64,000 bases of DNA, from contig NZ_JAFLHG010000013.1 of the NCBI RefSeq assembly GCF_018717645.1, positions 40,959 to 104,958 on the forward strand, written 5' to 3'. Below the pieces are notes generated by a model that ran no database searches, was not told where the DNA came from, and saw only the letters and a list, made by a program, of their open reading frames with translations. The position numbers and the translations under genes are program-made. The first letter of the stretch is position 1, and each line of letters starts with the position of its first letter. Source of the stretch: Microbacterium flavum (GTDB taxonomy: Bacteria; Actinomycetota; Actinomycetes; Actinomycetales; Microbacteriaceae). Shown here one piece after another: positions 8,114 to 16,700 of the stretch.

Positions 8114-8171
8114 CCGAGTGTCCAGAACACGCGGTCCCCGGGCGCGCGCGTCCGCGAGTTCTGGACACTCG
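8114..8171. repeat. REP-like intergenic palindrome (GTGTCCAGAAC family)
   Basis: CGAGTGTCCAGAAC followed by ACGCGG (8115-8134) is matched by an almost perfect reverse complement at 8152-8170, with a 17-nt GC-rich loop. It lies between two genes and has no U-tract, so it looks like a repeated extragenic palindrome rather than a terminator. Confidence 0.55.
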
Positions 8172-8189
8172 CGGGGGAGGGCCGCCCGG

Positions 8190-8278
8190 GCAGGAAAGAG
8201 CCGGGCCGCAGAACGCCTCTCGGCGCGAGGCCGCTCATAGCGGCGAAAGATGGAGCCCGGGGTTACTGCGGCCCGGCT
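8190..8278 (-). ncRNA. Candidate structured small RNA
   Basis: On the minus strand AGCCGGGCCGCAG (8278-8266) pairs perfectly over 13 bp with CTGCGGCCCGGCT (8211-8199). Between them are two more hairpins, GCCGCT-ATG-AGCGGC and GCCTC-N7-GAGGC, giving a multi-branched fold. A TACACT box (8289-8284) stands about 6 nt upstream of the first stem base, and CTTTCCTG follows the last. No convincing open frame exists here. Function unknown; it could alternatively be a transposon-derived palindrome. Confidence 0.45.
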
Positions 8279-8333
8279 GAATCAGTGTAACAAGGGCCGG
8301 GGGTCGGTTCATTCCCGGGCGTAGGCTCGCAGC

Positions 8334-9218
8334 ATGGCTTGGCGCTTCGCTCTCATGATCGACCCGGTGGCGGCGCAGTCGCCGCAGGCCGACTTCACCG
8401 ACACGTTCACCGCCGTCGACCCGGCTGCCCCCGCCCTCACCGTGGGTGAGTTGAGCACTCAGCGCGGCGACGGCATCTTCGAGTCGATCGGCGTCGTCGA
8501 CGGGCATGCGCAGGAGGTCACGGCGCATCTCGACCGGCTGGCGCACTCCGCCGCGCTGTGCGAGCTTCCGGAGCCGAACCTCACCCAGTGGCGCGCCGCC
8601 GTGCTCGTGGCCGCCGCCGCGTGCGGGCCGGGAGAGTCGGTCATCAAGCTGATCCTGAGCCGCGGCGTCGAGCACGGACCTGCGCCGACGGCGTGGGTGA
8701 CCGCCGCCGAGGCATCCGACTTCTCCCGCGCGCGCACGGAGGGCGTCGCCGTCGTGACGCTCGATCGCGGCTATCCGCTCGATGTGCCCGCGCGCGCTCC
8801 GTGGCTGCTGCTGGGTGCCAAGACGCTGTCGTACGCCGTGAACATGGCGGCGCTCCGAGAGGCGCGCCGCCGCGGTGCGGATGACGCGATCTTCACGACG
8901 ACCGACGGGTTCGTCCTCGAGGCTCCCACGGCCTCGCTCATCCTGCGTCGCGGGGACACCTTCGTGACTCCGGCTCCGAACGCCGGCATCCTGCACGGCA
9001 CGACCCAGCTCAGCTTGTTCGAGCACCTCGCCGCGCGCGGCTTCGACGTCGGGTACGAGACCGTCTCCGCCTCCTCGCTGCCCCAGGCGGATGCCGCGTG
9101 GCTGGTCTCGAGCGTGCGCCTGGCGGCACCGATCACCGCGATCGACGGAGCGTCCCTCGCGGGGGATGCCGCGCTGACCGCATCCATGAACGCCTACCTG
9201 CTGAGCCCTCGCGACTGA
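8334..9218 (+). CDS. pabC: Aminodeoxychorismate lyase (class IV PLP enzyme)
   Basis: 294 residues of the class IV aminotransferase fold. QRGDGIFESIGVVDG at the N-terminus, LGAKTLSYAVNMAALREARRRGADDAIF with the likely PLP-binding Lys, and VLEAPTASLILRRGD are the family landmarks. PabC releases pyruvate from 4-amino-4-deoxychorismate to give p-aminobenzoate for folate. The alternative is a D-amino-acid or branched-chain aminotransferase of the same class. TAGGCT at 8322-8327 ends 6 nt before the ATG, so the message is probably leaderless. No pabA/pabB pair is adjacent. Confidence 0.8.
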   Translation: MAWRFALMIDPVAAQSPQADFTDTFTAVDPAAPALTVGELSTQRGDGIFESIGVVDGHAQEVTAHLDRLAHSAALCELPEPNLTQWRAAVLVAAAACGPGESVIKLILSRGVEHGPAPTAWVTAAEASDFSRARTEGVAVVTLDRGYPLDVPARAPWLLLGAKTLSYAVNMAALREARRRGADDAIFTTTDGFVLEAPTASLILRRGDTFVTPAPNAGILHGTTQLSLFEHLAARGFDVGYETVSASSLPQADAAWLVSSVRLAAPITAIDGASLAGDAALTASMNAYLLSPRD

Positions 9219-9253
9219 GGTCCGAGCGCCACGCGGGAACGACGTCCGTGGGC

Positions 9254-10033
9254 TCAGCCGAAGCGGCCGGAGACGTAGTCCTCGGTCGCCTGCACCGACG
9301 GAGTGGTGAAGATCGTGTTGGTGTCGTCGTACTCGATGAGCTTGCCCGGCTTGCCGGTGCCGGCGATGTTGAAGAAGGCCGTCTTGTCCGAGACGCGCGA
9401 CGCCTGCTGCATGTTGTGGGTCACGATGACGATCGTGTACTCCGACTTCAGCTCCTGGATGAGCTCCTCGATCGCGAAGGTCGAGATCGGGTCGAGCGCC
9501 GAGCACGGCTCATCCATCAGGAGGACATCGGGGGAGACGGCGATCGCCCGCGCGATGCAGAGGCGCTGCTGCTGACCGCCGGAGAGCCCGGCGCCGGGCT
9601 TGTCGAGCCGATCCTTGACCTCGTTCCAGAGGTTGGCGCCCTGCAGGGAGCGCTCGACCAGCGCGTCGCCCTCATCCTTCGACAGGCGCTTGTTGTTCAG
9701 CTTCACGCCGGCCAGCACGTTCTCCTTGATCGACATCGTGGGGAACGGGTTGGGACGCTGGAAGACCATGCCGACGTGGCGGCGTACGAGCACCGGGTCG
9801 ACGCCGGGGCCGTACAGGTCGTCCCCGTCCACGAGGACCTTGCCCTTGACGTGGGCGCCGGGGATGACCTCGTGCATGCGGTTCAGCGTCCGCAGGAAGG
9901 TCGACTTGCCGCAGCCGGACGGGCCGATGAACGCCGTCACGGCGCGCGGTGCGATATCCATGGAGACGCCCTCCACAGCGAGGAAGTCGCTGTAGTAGAC
10001 GTTGAGGTCCTCGACCTCGATGCGCTTGGACAC
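9254..10033 (-). CDS. pstB: Phosphate ABC transporter ATP-binding protein PstB
   Basis: 259 residues. Walker [11 protein letters not shown]-loop QRPNPFP, signature LSGGQQQRL, Walker B VLLMDEP and the switch VTHNM are all present. PstB powers high-affinity phosphate import through PstA/PstC and also signals phosphate status with PhoU. It is the last gene of pstSCAB, 16 nt after pstA. Confidence 0.98.
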   Translation of the reverse strand: MSKRIEVEDLNVYYSDFLAVEGVSMDIAPRAVTAFIGPSGCGKSTFLRTLNRMHEVIPGAHVKGKVLVDGDDLYGPGVDPVLVRRHVGMVFQRPNPFPTMSIKENVLAGVKLNNKRLSKDEGDALVERSLQGANLWNEVKDRLDKPGAGLSGGQQQRLCIARAIAVSPDVLLMDEPCSALDPISTFAIEELIQELKSEYTIVIVTHNMQQASRVSDKTAFFNIAGTGKPGKLIEYDDTNTIFTTPSVQATEDYVSGRFG

Positions 10034-10049
10034 GGGTGCCTTTCCTTAC

Positions 10050-11147
10050 TCAGCGCGCCTTCGGCGCGAAGACCTTCGCGACGATCCGGGCGATCAGGTT
10101 GAAGATGACGACGATGATGACCAGGAGGAGCGCGGCGCCCCATGCCTGGGCCTGGGAGGCGTCGATGTCCTTCCCAGGGAAGCTGTACGCCGTGTAGGCC
10201 ATGACCGGGAGGGTCTGCATCGGCCCGTTGAACGGGTCGGCGTTGAAGTTGTCGGTGAAGCTCGCCGCGATGAAGATCGGGGCAGTCTCGCCGACCACGC
10301 GGGCGACGGCGAGGACGACGCCCGTGATGATGCCGCTCGCCGCGGTGCGCAGCACGACCTTGATGATCGTGACCGAGCGCGGGACGCCGAGGGCGAAGGA
10401 TGCCTCCCGCAGGTCGCTCGGCACGAGCCTGAGCATCTCCTCGGTCGAGCGGATGACGATGGGGATCATCAGCACGCTGAGCGCGATCGCCGCGGAGAAG
10501 CCGCTGAACGCCTTCGGTCCGACGATCAGGGCGAAGAGCGAGAAGGCGAACAGACCGGCGACGATCGACGGGATGCCGGTCATCACGTCCACGAGGAAGG
10601 TGATCGATCGGCGCAGCGGGTTGTTCGGCTGCGCGTACTCGACGAGGTAGACGGCGGCCAGGATGCCGATCGGCACCGAGATGAGGGCGGCGATCCCGGT
10701 CACGATGAGGGTTCCGACTACGGCCTGCAGGGCGCCGGGCGTCGAGACGACCTCGAGGGTGTTCGGGTCGAAGGTGGTTCCGCCGACCTGCGTGATGAAG
10801 CTCCAGGAGAGGACCGACAGACCCTTGGAGACGACCGTCCACAGCGTCGAGATGAGCGGAGCGACCGCGAGCACGAAGGCCGCCGTGACGAGGCCGCGCA
10901 CGACCCGGTCGGTGGCCTTGCGGCGGCCCTCGACGATCGTCGAGAACACCGCGATGCCGACGAGGTAGACGAGCGCGCCGAAGATCAGCCAGGTGGCGAG
11001 GTTGAATCCGCCCAGGACGAACTGAAGGGCCGCCACGACCGCGAGTGCGGCGACGAGGGCGACGGGCTCCACGAAGCGGGGCAGGCGGCCGCTGGTGAGC
11101 GACAGCGCGGTCGACGGAGGCGCAGACTGCGTGGTGATCTCGGTCAC
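10050..11147 (-). CDS. pstA: Phosphate ABC transporter permease PstA
   Basis: 365 residues from GTG 11147. The frame is open far upstream, but the GTG overlaps the pstC stop by 4 nt (GTGA) and follows a GAGAGGAAAG site. There are extra hydrophobic helices at the N-terminus (about 28-65), then the permease core with the EAA-type loop around SDLREASFALGVPRSVTIIKVVLRTAASGI. It forms the membrane channel with PstC. Confidence 0.95.
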   Translation of the reverse strand: MTEITTQSAPPSTALSLTSGRLPRFVEPVALVAALAVVAALQFVLGGFNLATWLIFGALVYLVGIAVFSTIVEGRRKATDRVVRGLVTAAFVLAVAPLISTLWTVVSKGLSVLSWSFITQVGGTTFDPNTLEVVSTPGALQAVVGTLIVTGIAALISVPIGILAAVYLVEYAQPNNPLRRSITFLVDVMTGIPSIVAGLFAFSLFALIVGPKAFSGFSAAIALSVLMIPIVIRSTEEMLRLVPSDLREASFALGVPRSVTIIKVVLRTAASGIITGVVLAVARVVGETAPIFIAASFTDNFNADPFNGPMQTLPVMAYTAYSFPGKDIDASQAQAWGAALLLVIIVVIFNLIARIVAKVFAPKAR

Positions 11148-12142
11148 GAGCGCTTTCCTCTCTTGCGGCCCTTCGCGCCCGGGCCGGTCGCGGCGATGAT
11201 GTAGCGCGCCAGCATGTTGACGGCGAGGGAGACGACGAAGAGCATGAGACCCGTGCCGATGAGCGCGGAGCGCTGCAGGTCGGTCGCGATCGGGAAGTTC
11301 AACGCGATGTTGGCCGCGATGGTCTGCGAGTTGTACCCGTCGGTGAGCAGGGCCACCGAGTAGATCAGGCTCGGAGACACGATGAGCGCGATGGCCATCG
11401 TCTCGCCGAGTGCGCGGCCGAGGCCGAGGAGGGTCGCGGAGACCATGCCGCTGCGGGCGTAGGGGATCACGGCGAGCCGCACCATCTCCCAGCGGGTCGC
11501 GCCGAGGGCGAGGGCCGCCTCCTCGTGCAGGCGGGGCGTCTGCAGGAAGATCTCGCGCGTGATGGACGTGACGATCGGCAGGATCATCACGGCGAGCACG
11601 ACGCCACCGGCCAGCATGGTCGATCCGGTGCTGGACACCGGCCCCTGGAAGAGCGGGATCCACCCCAGATACTCGTTGAGGAACTGGGCGAAGGGGAGGA
11701 GCAGCGGGCGCATCACGATGATGCCCCACAATCCGAACACGATCGAGGGGACCGCGGCGAGCAGATCGATGATGTACCCGAGGAAGCCGGCGATGCGGCG
11801 GGGCGCGTAGTGCGAGATGAACAGCGCGATGCCGATGGCGACGGGGGTGCCGAGGACCATGGCGATGAGCGCGGCCCAGATGCTCCCCCACAGCAGCGGT
11901 CCGACGTAGTCCCAGAAGTTCGCCCAGGCCTTGTTCTGGTAGCCGGCCAGGTCGCCCTCGGCCCAGCTCGCCGTGATGGCGGGCAGGCCCTTGAGGATCA
12001 GGAAGATCGCGACGCCGGCGAGGATGACCATGATCGACACCGCAGCCGTGGTGGACAGGCCGAGGAAGACCGAGTCGCCGGCGCGGCGCCCTCCGGTGAT
12101 GGAGGAGCGCTTCTGCGCGGGTGCGGCAGTGACGTCAGCCAC
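11144..12142 (-). CDS. pstC: Phosphate ABC transporter permease PstC
   Basis: 332 residues with six or more hydrophobic segments. The cytoplasmic EAA loop is LHEEAALALGATRWEMVRLAVIPYARSGM, and IPSIVFG-type sequence (AVPSIVFGLWGI) is typical of PstC. The N-terminal tail is polar. It pairs with PstA; the gap of about 170 nt to pstS contains a 10-bp hairpin. Confidence 0.96.
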   Translation of the reverse strand: MADVTAAPAQKRSSITGGRRAGDSVFLGLSTTAAVSIMVILAGVAIFLILKGLPAITASWAEGDLAGYQNKAWANFWDYVGPLLWGSIWAALIAMVLGTPVAIGIALFISHYAPRRIAGFLGYIIDLLAAVPSIVFGLWGIIVMRPLLLPFAQFLNEYLGWIPLFQGPVSSTGSTMLAGGVVLAVMILPIVTSITREIFLQTPRLHEEAALALGATRWEMVRLAVIPYARSGMVSATLLGLGRALGETMAIALIVSPSLIYSVALLTDGYNSQTIAANIALNFPIATDLQRSALIGTGLMLFVVSLAVNMLARYIIAATGPGAKGRKRGKRS

Positions 12143-12264
12143 GATGGGCCCCCAGGTCGAGCGGGGTCATGTGTTCTCTCCTCGGGTCGGGAAGATCGCA
12201 GAGGCGGATGTTCGGAGGTCCGGCTCAGCAGAGTCGTCGACGCGGGGTCGAAGGCCCTGCTCAG

Positions 12265-12304
12265 CCCGTTCCGGCCCGCACGAGGATGCGCAGACCGGAA
12301 CGGG
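12265..12304 (-). terminator. Hairpin between pstS and pstC
   Basis: CCCGTTCCGG (12265-12274) is exactly complementary to CCGGAACGGG (12295-12304) around a 20-nt loop, directly after the pstS stop. No U-tract. It may stabilise the pstS transcript or partly terminate, so that binding protein outnumbers permease. Confidence 0.5.
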
Positions 12305-12313
12305 ACCGAGGCG

Positions 12314-13435
12314 TTACTTGATGTTCTTCAGCGTCTCCGCGGCGGCGGCGAGCACCGACTCGGGCAGCGGCGCGGAACCGGCGTTCTTCTCCGCGACCGA
12401 CTGTCCGAGCGAGCTCGTGACGAAACCGAGGTACGACTTGACGAGGTCGGCCTGCGCGGCATCCTTGAACGTCGTGCACACGACGGCGTACGACACCAGC
12501 GGGATCGGGTAGGCGTCGGCGCTGAGCTTGCTGTAGTCGAACTTCTTCGACAGGTCGCCGGTGATGCCGTTGGAGGCGTCCACGGCGGCCGACTCGAACG
12601 CGGCCGCAGCAGCCTCGCCGCTGTACGCGACGGCGGTGCCGTCCGTCACGATCGACGCCGCGTTCAGCGTGCCGATGGCGGAGTGGTCGGCGTAGCCGAT
12701 CGTGCCGGTGCCGGCCTTGACGGCCTCGACCACACCGGACCCGCCCTTCTGCTTGGACACGTTGCCCTCGACCGGCCAGTCCTTGCCTGCGGGCGAGGTC
12801 CAGACGGCGGACTGCGTCGCGGCGAGGTAGTTGGTGAAGTTCTGAGTCGTGCCGGAGCCGTCCGAACGGGCGACCGTCGTGATCGGGCCGGCGGTCAGGG
12901 CCGTGCCGTTGTCCTTCGTGATGGCCGGGTCCGACCAGTCGGTGATCTGGAGGGCGAAGATCTTCGCGATCGTCTCGCCGCTCAGCTTCAGCTCGGTGAC
13001 GCCGGGGATGTTGAAGATGATCGCGACGCCGTCGAGGTAGACGGGGATGTTGACGCCGCCCTCCGTGCAGATCGACGCCGACTGCGCGGTCTGATCGGCG
13101 TTCAGGGGCGCGTCGGAGCCGGCGAAGTCGTAGGCGCCGCTCAGGAAGTTGGTGACGCCGCCGCCGGATCCCTGCGACTTGTCGTAGTTGATCGTGACGT
13201 TCTTCGCGGTCGCGTTGTAGGCGCTCGTCCACGCGGCCTGCGCGTTGGACTGAGCGCTGGAGCCGCCTGCGGTGATGGTGCCGGCGAGGCTGGCGTCGAT
13301 CTCGAAGGCGACCGAGCTGGCGGTCGGGCTCGTGCTCTCCGACGGCGTGGCCGCGGGAGTCGACGAGCAGCCGGCGAGGGAGAGGGCCGCGACGGCGGCG
13401 ACAGCGCCCAGCTGGGCGATGCGGGTGAGCTTCAC
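12314..13435 (-). CDS. pstS: Phosphate-binding lipoprotein PstS
   Basis: 373 residues. Lipobox LAGC makes Cys23 the lipidated residue. Phosphate-binding features of the PstS fold are visible: GGSSAQSNAQAAW early on, SQGSGGGVTNFLSGAYDFAGSDAPL, and RSDGSGTTQNFTNYL. It delivers phosphate to PstCAB at the outer face of the membrane. Two GTTCACC repeats lie upstream (13527-13544), so phosphate control is likely. GTGAAGGAC precedes the ATG. Confidence 0.97.
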   Translation of the reverse strand: MKLTRIAQLGAVAAVAALSLAGCSSTPAATPSESTSPTASSVAFEIDASLAGTITAGGSSAQSNAQAAWTSAYNATAKNVTINYDKSQGSGGGVTNFLSGAYDFAGSDAPLNADQTAQSASICTEGGVNIPVYLDGVAIIFNIPGVTELKLSGETIAKIFALQITDWSDPAITKDNGTALTAGPITTVARSDGSGTTQNFTNYLAATQSAVWTSPAGKDWPVEGNVSKQKGGSGVVEAVKAGTGTIGYADHSAIGTLNAASIVTDGTAVAYSGEAAAAAFESAAVDASNGITGDLSKKFDYSKLSADAYPIPLVSYAVVCTTFKDAAQADLVKSYLGFVTSSLGQSVAEKNAGSAPLPESVLAAAAETLKNIK

Positions 13436-13526
13436 TGTGAGTCCTTCACATAGTCAGGGTGGTGCTGCCCGGTGCAGGGCACGTTCCGGACGGTAGACCG
13501 CGACTCTTACGAGACTGCGCTGTGGC

Positions 13527-13544
13527 GGTGAACGGCAGGTGAAC
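13527..13544 (-). promoter_or_regulatory. PHO box upstream of pstS
   Basis: On the minus strand two exact GTTCACC heptamers are separated by TGCC, an 11-nt period identical to the PhoP-binding PHO box of Streptomyces. A TAAGAG element 17 nt downstream can serve as the -10, so the box would overlap the -35 position. Distance to the pstS ATG is 91 nt. Confidence 0.85.
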
Positions 13545-13599
13545 GGGATAGCGGCCACGCGACCGGGCCGCGGCGTGTGCGCACGGGACCCGCATCGCC

Positions 13600-13617
13600 G
13601 TTCGCGAGCCGTTCACA
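13600..13617 (+). promoter_or_regulatory. PHO box and promoter upstream of the Pls-like operon
   Basis: GTTCGCG-AGCC-GTTCACA on the plus strand, again an 11-nt period (5 of 7 and 6 of 7 matches to GTTCACC). TATCCT at 13627-13632 follows 9 nt later and ends 7 nt before ATG 13640. It lies back to back with the pstS box, so one activator could drive both directions. Confidence 0.65.
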
Positions 13618-13639
13618 TGGGCTGGCTATCCTGTGGCGC

Positions 13640-13738
13640 ATGGGGACGACGATGAGAGACGTGCGCGCAGTCGGCGCAGCCATCAACGGGACAGCGGTGG
13701 CGGGCGCGCATGCGGCCGCGCGCGTGCTGAGCTCCTGA
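13640..13738 (+). CDS. Possible 32-residue leader peptide before the Pls-like synthetase
   Basis: A short frame, MGTTMRDVRAVGAAING and 15 more residues, opens at the ATG located 7 nt after TATCCT and stops one base before the synthetase GTG at 13740. Placement suggests leaderless translation of this frame followed by re-initiation at the synthetase. The peptide is Ala/Val-rich with no motif I recognise; it may be only a coupling device. Confidence 0.4.
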   Translation: MGTTMRDVRAVGAAINGTAVAGAHAAARVLSS

Positions 13739-13739
13739 C

Positions 13740-16700
13740 GTGGTGTCCTCGACGCAGGGGGAGCTCGACCGGCGTGCCGAGGCGCCCCCCGCGCGCACCC
13801 TGCTCGACGTCCTCCGTGAGACGACGGCACGCTTCCCCGAGGCATCCGCGATCGACGACGGCTCCGGGGCGCTGAGCTACCGCGAGCTGATGGCCCGCGT
13901 GGGCGCGACAGCCGCCCGCCTCCATGCCGCGGGCGTGCGCGGCGGCGACCGGGTCGGCGTGCGGATGCCGTCGGGGGCGAAGGAGCTCTACGTCGGCATC
14001 CTCGGCATCCTCGCGGCGGGCGCCGCCTACGTGCCCGTCGACGCCGATGACCCCGACGAACGCGCGGCTCTCGTGTTCGGCGAGGCGCGGGTGCGCGGCG
14101 TGATCACCGGGGCGGGCGAGTTCACCGCGGCGGACGGCGTCGACGATGCCCCCGGCGGGGTAGGCCTGTTCGAGGGGGATGCTCCGCATCCGTCGACCCA
14201 CGCGATCGTCGCCGTGCCGCCGCCTGATCCGTCGAGTGACGCCTGGGTCATCTTCACCTCGGGCTCGACGGGGGTGCCCAAGGGCGTCGCGGTCTCGCAC
14301 CGCTCTGCCGCGGCGTTCGTGGATGCCGAGGCGCGGCTCTTCCTGCAGGGCGCGCCGCTCGGTCCCGCCGACCGCGTCCTGGCCGGGCTGTCGGTGGCCT
14401 TCGACGCCTCGTGCGAGGAGATGTGGCTCGCGTGGCGGCACGGGGCGTGCCTCGTGCCGGCGCCCCGTGCCCTCGTCCGCTCCGGGGAGGACCTCGGGCC
14501 GTGGCTCCTCCGCCAGGGGATCACGGTGGTCTCGACGGTGCCGACGCTCGCCGCGATGTGGGCGACCTCGGCGATCGAGAACGTGCGGCTGCTCATCTTC
14601 GGCGGCGAGGCGTGCCCGCCGGAACTCGCCGCGCGCCTGGTCGCCGACGGTCGCGAGGTGTGGAACACGTACGGCCCCACCGAGGCCACGGTCGTCGCCT
14701 GCGCCGCCCTGCTCGACGGCATCCCGCCGGTGCGGATCGGTCTTCCGCTGGAGGGATGGGCCCTCGCCGTGGTCGACGGCGACGGACTCCCCGTCGCCGA
14801 GGGTGCTGTCGGCGAGCTCATCATCGGAGGTGTGGGGCTCGCGCGGTACCTCGACCCCGAGAAGGATGCCGAGAAGTACGCGCCGATGCCGACGCTCGGG
14901 TGGGATCGCGCGTACCGCTCCGGCGACCTCGTCCGTTTCGAGACGGCCGGACTCGTCTTCCAAGGGCGTGCGGATGACCAGGTGAAGGTCGGCGGACGCC
15001 GGATCGAGCTCGGCGAGGTGGAGAACGCGCTGCAGGACCTTCCGGGGGTGACCGGGGCCGCCGCCGCCGTGCGCACGACCGAGGCGGGAGTGCCGGTGCT
15101 CGTGGGGTACCTCGCCGCGGCGCCCGACTTCGATCGCCTCTCCGCCCGCGCAGCGCTCGCCGAACGGCTGCCCGCGCCCCTCGTGCCGCTCCTCGCGGTC
15201 GTGGCCGAGCTCCCGGTGCGCACCTCGGGCAAGGTCGATCGCGCCGCGCTGCCGTGGCCCCTTCCGAACGTCGAGCTCCCTGTGTCGGACATGTCTCCGG
15301 CGGAGGCGTGGCTCGCCGCGCAGTGGCAGGCCGTGCTCGGCCTGCCCATCACCGACCGGAAGGCGGACTTCTTCGATCTGGGCGGCGGATCGCTCGCCGC
15401 TGCGCAGCTCGTCTCCCGCATCCGCAGCCGCGTGCCGGACTTCTCGGTCGCCGACATCTACGACGTCCCGCGCCTGAGCACGATGGCGAAGGCGGTCGGA
15501 CACGCCCTGCAGGACGAGGACATCGCGTTTCACCGCCCGGAGCCGACGCCCCGGCGTATGCAGTGGCTCCAGGTCCTCCTCGGAGCGCCCCTGTTCGTCA
15601 TCAGCGGCTTCCGCTTCACGCTGTACCTCCTCGCCGGCTCGGCGATCCTCCGCCTCTTCCCGGGCTTCGACGTGCTGCCCGAGGTCCCGCTCGGGGTGCT
15701 GGTGCTCGGCCTCGTGCTGTTCGCGACCCCGTTCGGCCGGATGGGCGTCGCCGTGCTCGCGGCTCGGACGCTCCTTGCGGGACTGCGCCCCGGCGACTAT
15801 CCGCGCGGCGGCGGCGTCCATGTGCGCCTGTGGCTCGCGGAGCAGATCGCCGACCAGGTGGATGCGGTGGGACTCTCCGGAGCGCCCTGGATCAGCTACT
15901 ACGCGCGCGCCCTCGGCGCTCGCATCGGGAGGGGCGTCGATCTGCACGCACTCCCGCCGATCACGGGGATGCTCGAGATCGGCGACGGCGCCGCGATCGA
16001 ACCCGAGGTCGACCTCTCGGGGTACTGGATCGACGGCGACGTCGTGCGCATCGGCGGCATCCGCATCGGCGCCGAGGCGACCGTGGGCTCACGCAGCACC
16101 CTGGCGCCGGGCACCCGCATCGGCCGACGCGCCGACATCGCCCCCGGCTCGGCGGTCTTCGGTCGCGTCCGCGCCGATCAGACGTGGGCGGGATCACCCG
16201 CGGAACGCGTCGGCGGCGCCGGGGCGCGTCCGGGATCGGGCCCCGACCCATGGCCGGCCGAGCGCGCCCCCGCTCCCACGCGCTGGCTGTGGGCCTACGC
16301 GGCGTCGGCCGTAGGGCTCGCCCTCCTCCCGCTCGTCGCCTTCGCCGCCGGCGGCCTCGTCGTCGCACGCGGCGTCGCCGGAGCGGACACGCTCGCCGCC
16401 GCCTTCCTGGGCGCGCTGGCCTGGCTCGTGCCCGCCGTCGTCGTGGCCGGTCTCGTCGTCGCGGTGACGGTGGTCGTCGCCGTGCGGCTGCTGTCCATCG
16501 GCCTCGCCGAGGGCGTGCACCCGGTCCGCAGCCGAGTCGGCTGGCAGGCATGGACGATCGAGCGGCTGCTCGACTCGGCGCGCATGATCCTGTTCCCGCT
16601 CTATTCGAGCCTGTTCACCCCGGTGTGGCTGCGGATGCTCGGTGCCCGCGTCGGACGCGACGTCGAGGCATCCACGGTTTTGCTGATCCCCTCGATGACC

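Noticed and set aside
13683..15947. A 754-residue minus-strand open frame over the synthetase
   Set aside because: It is a shadow of the A domain; the plus-strand motifs are unambiguous.
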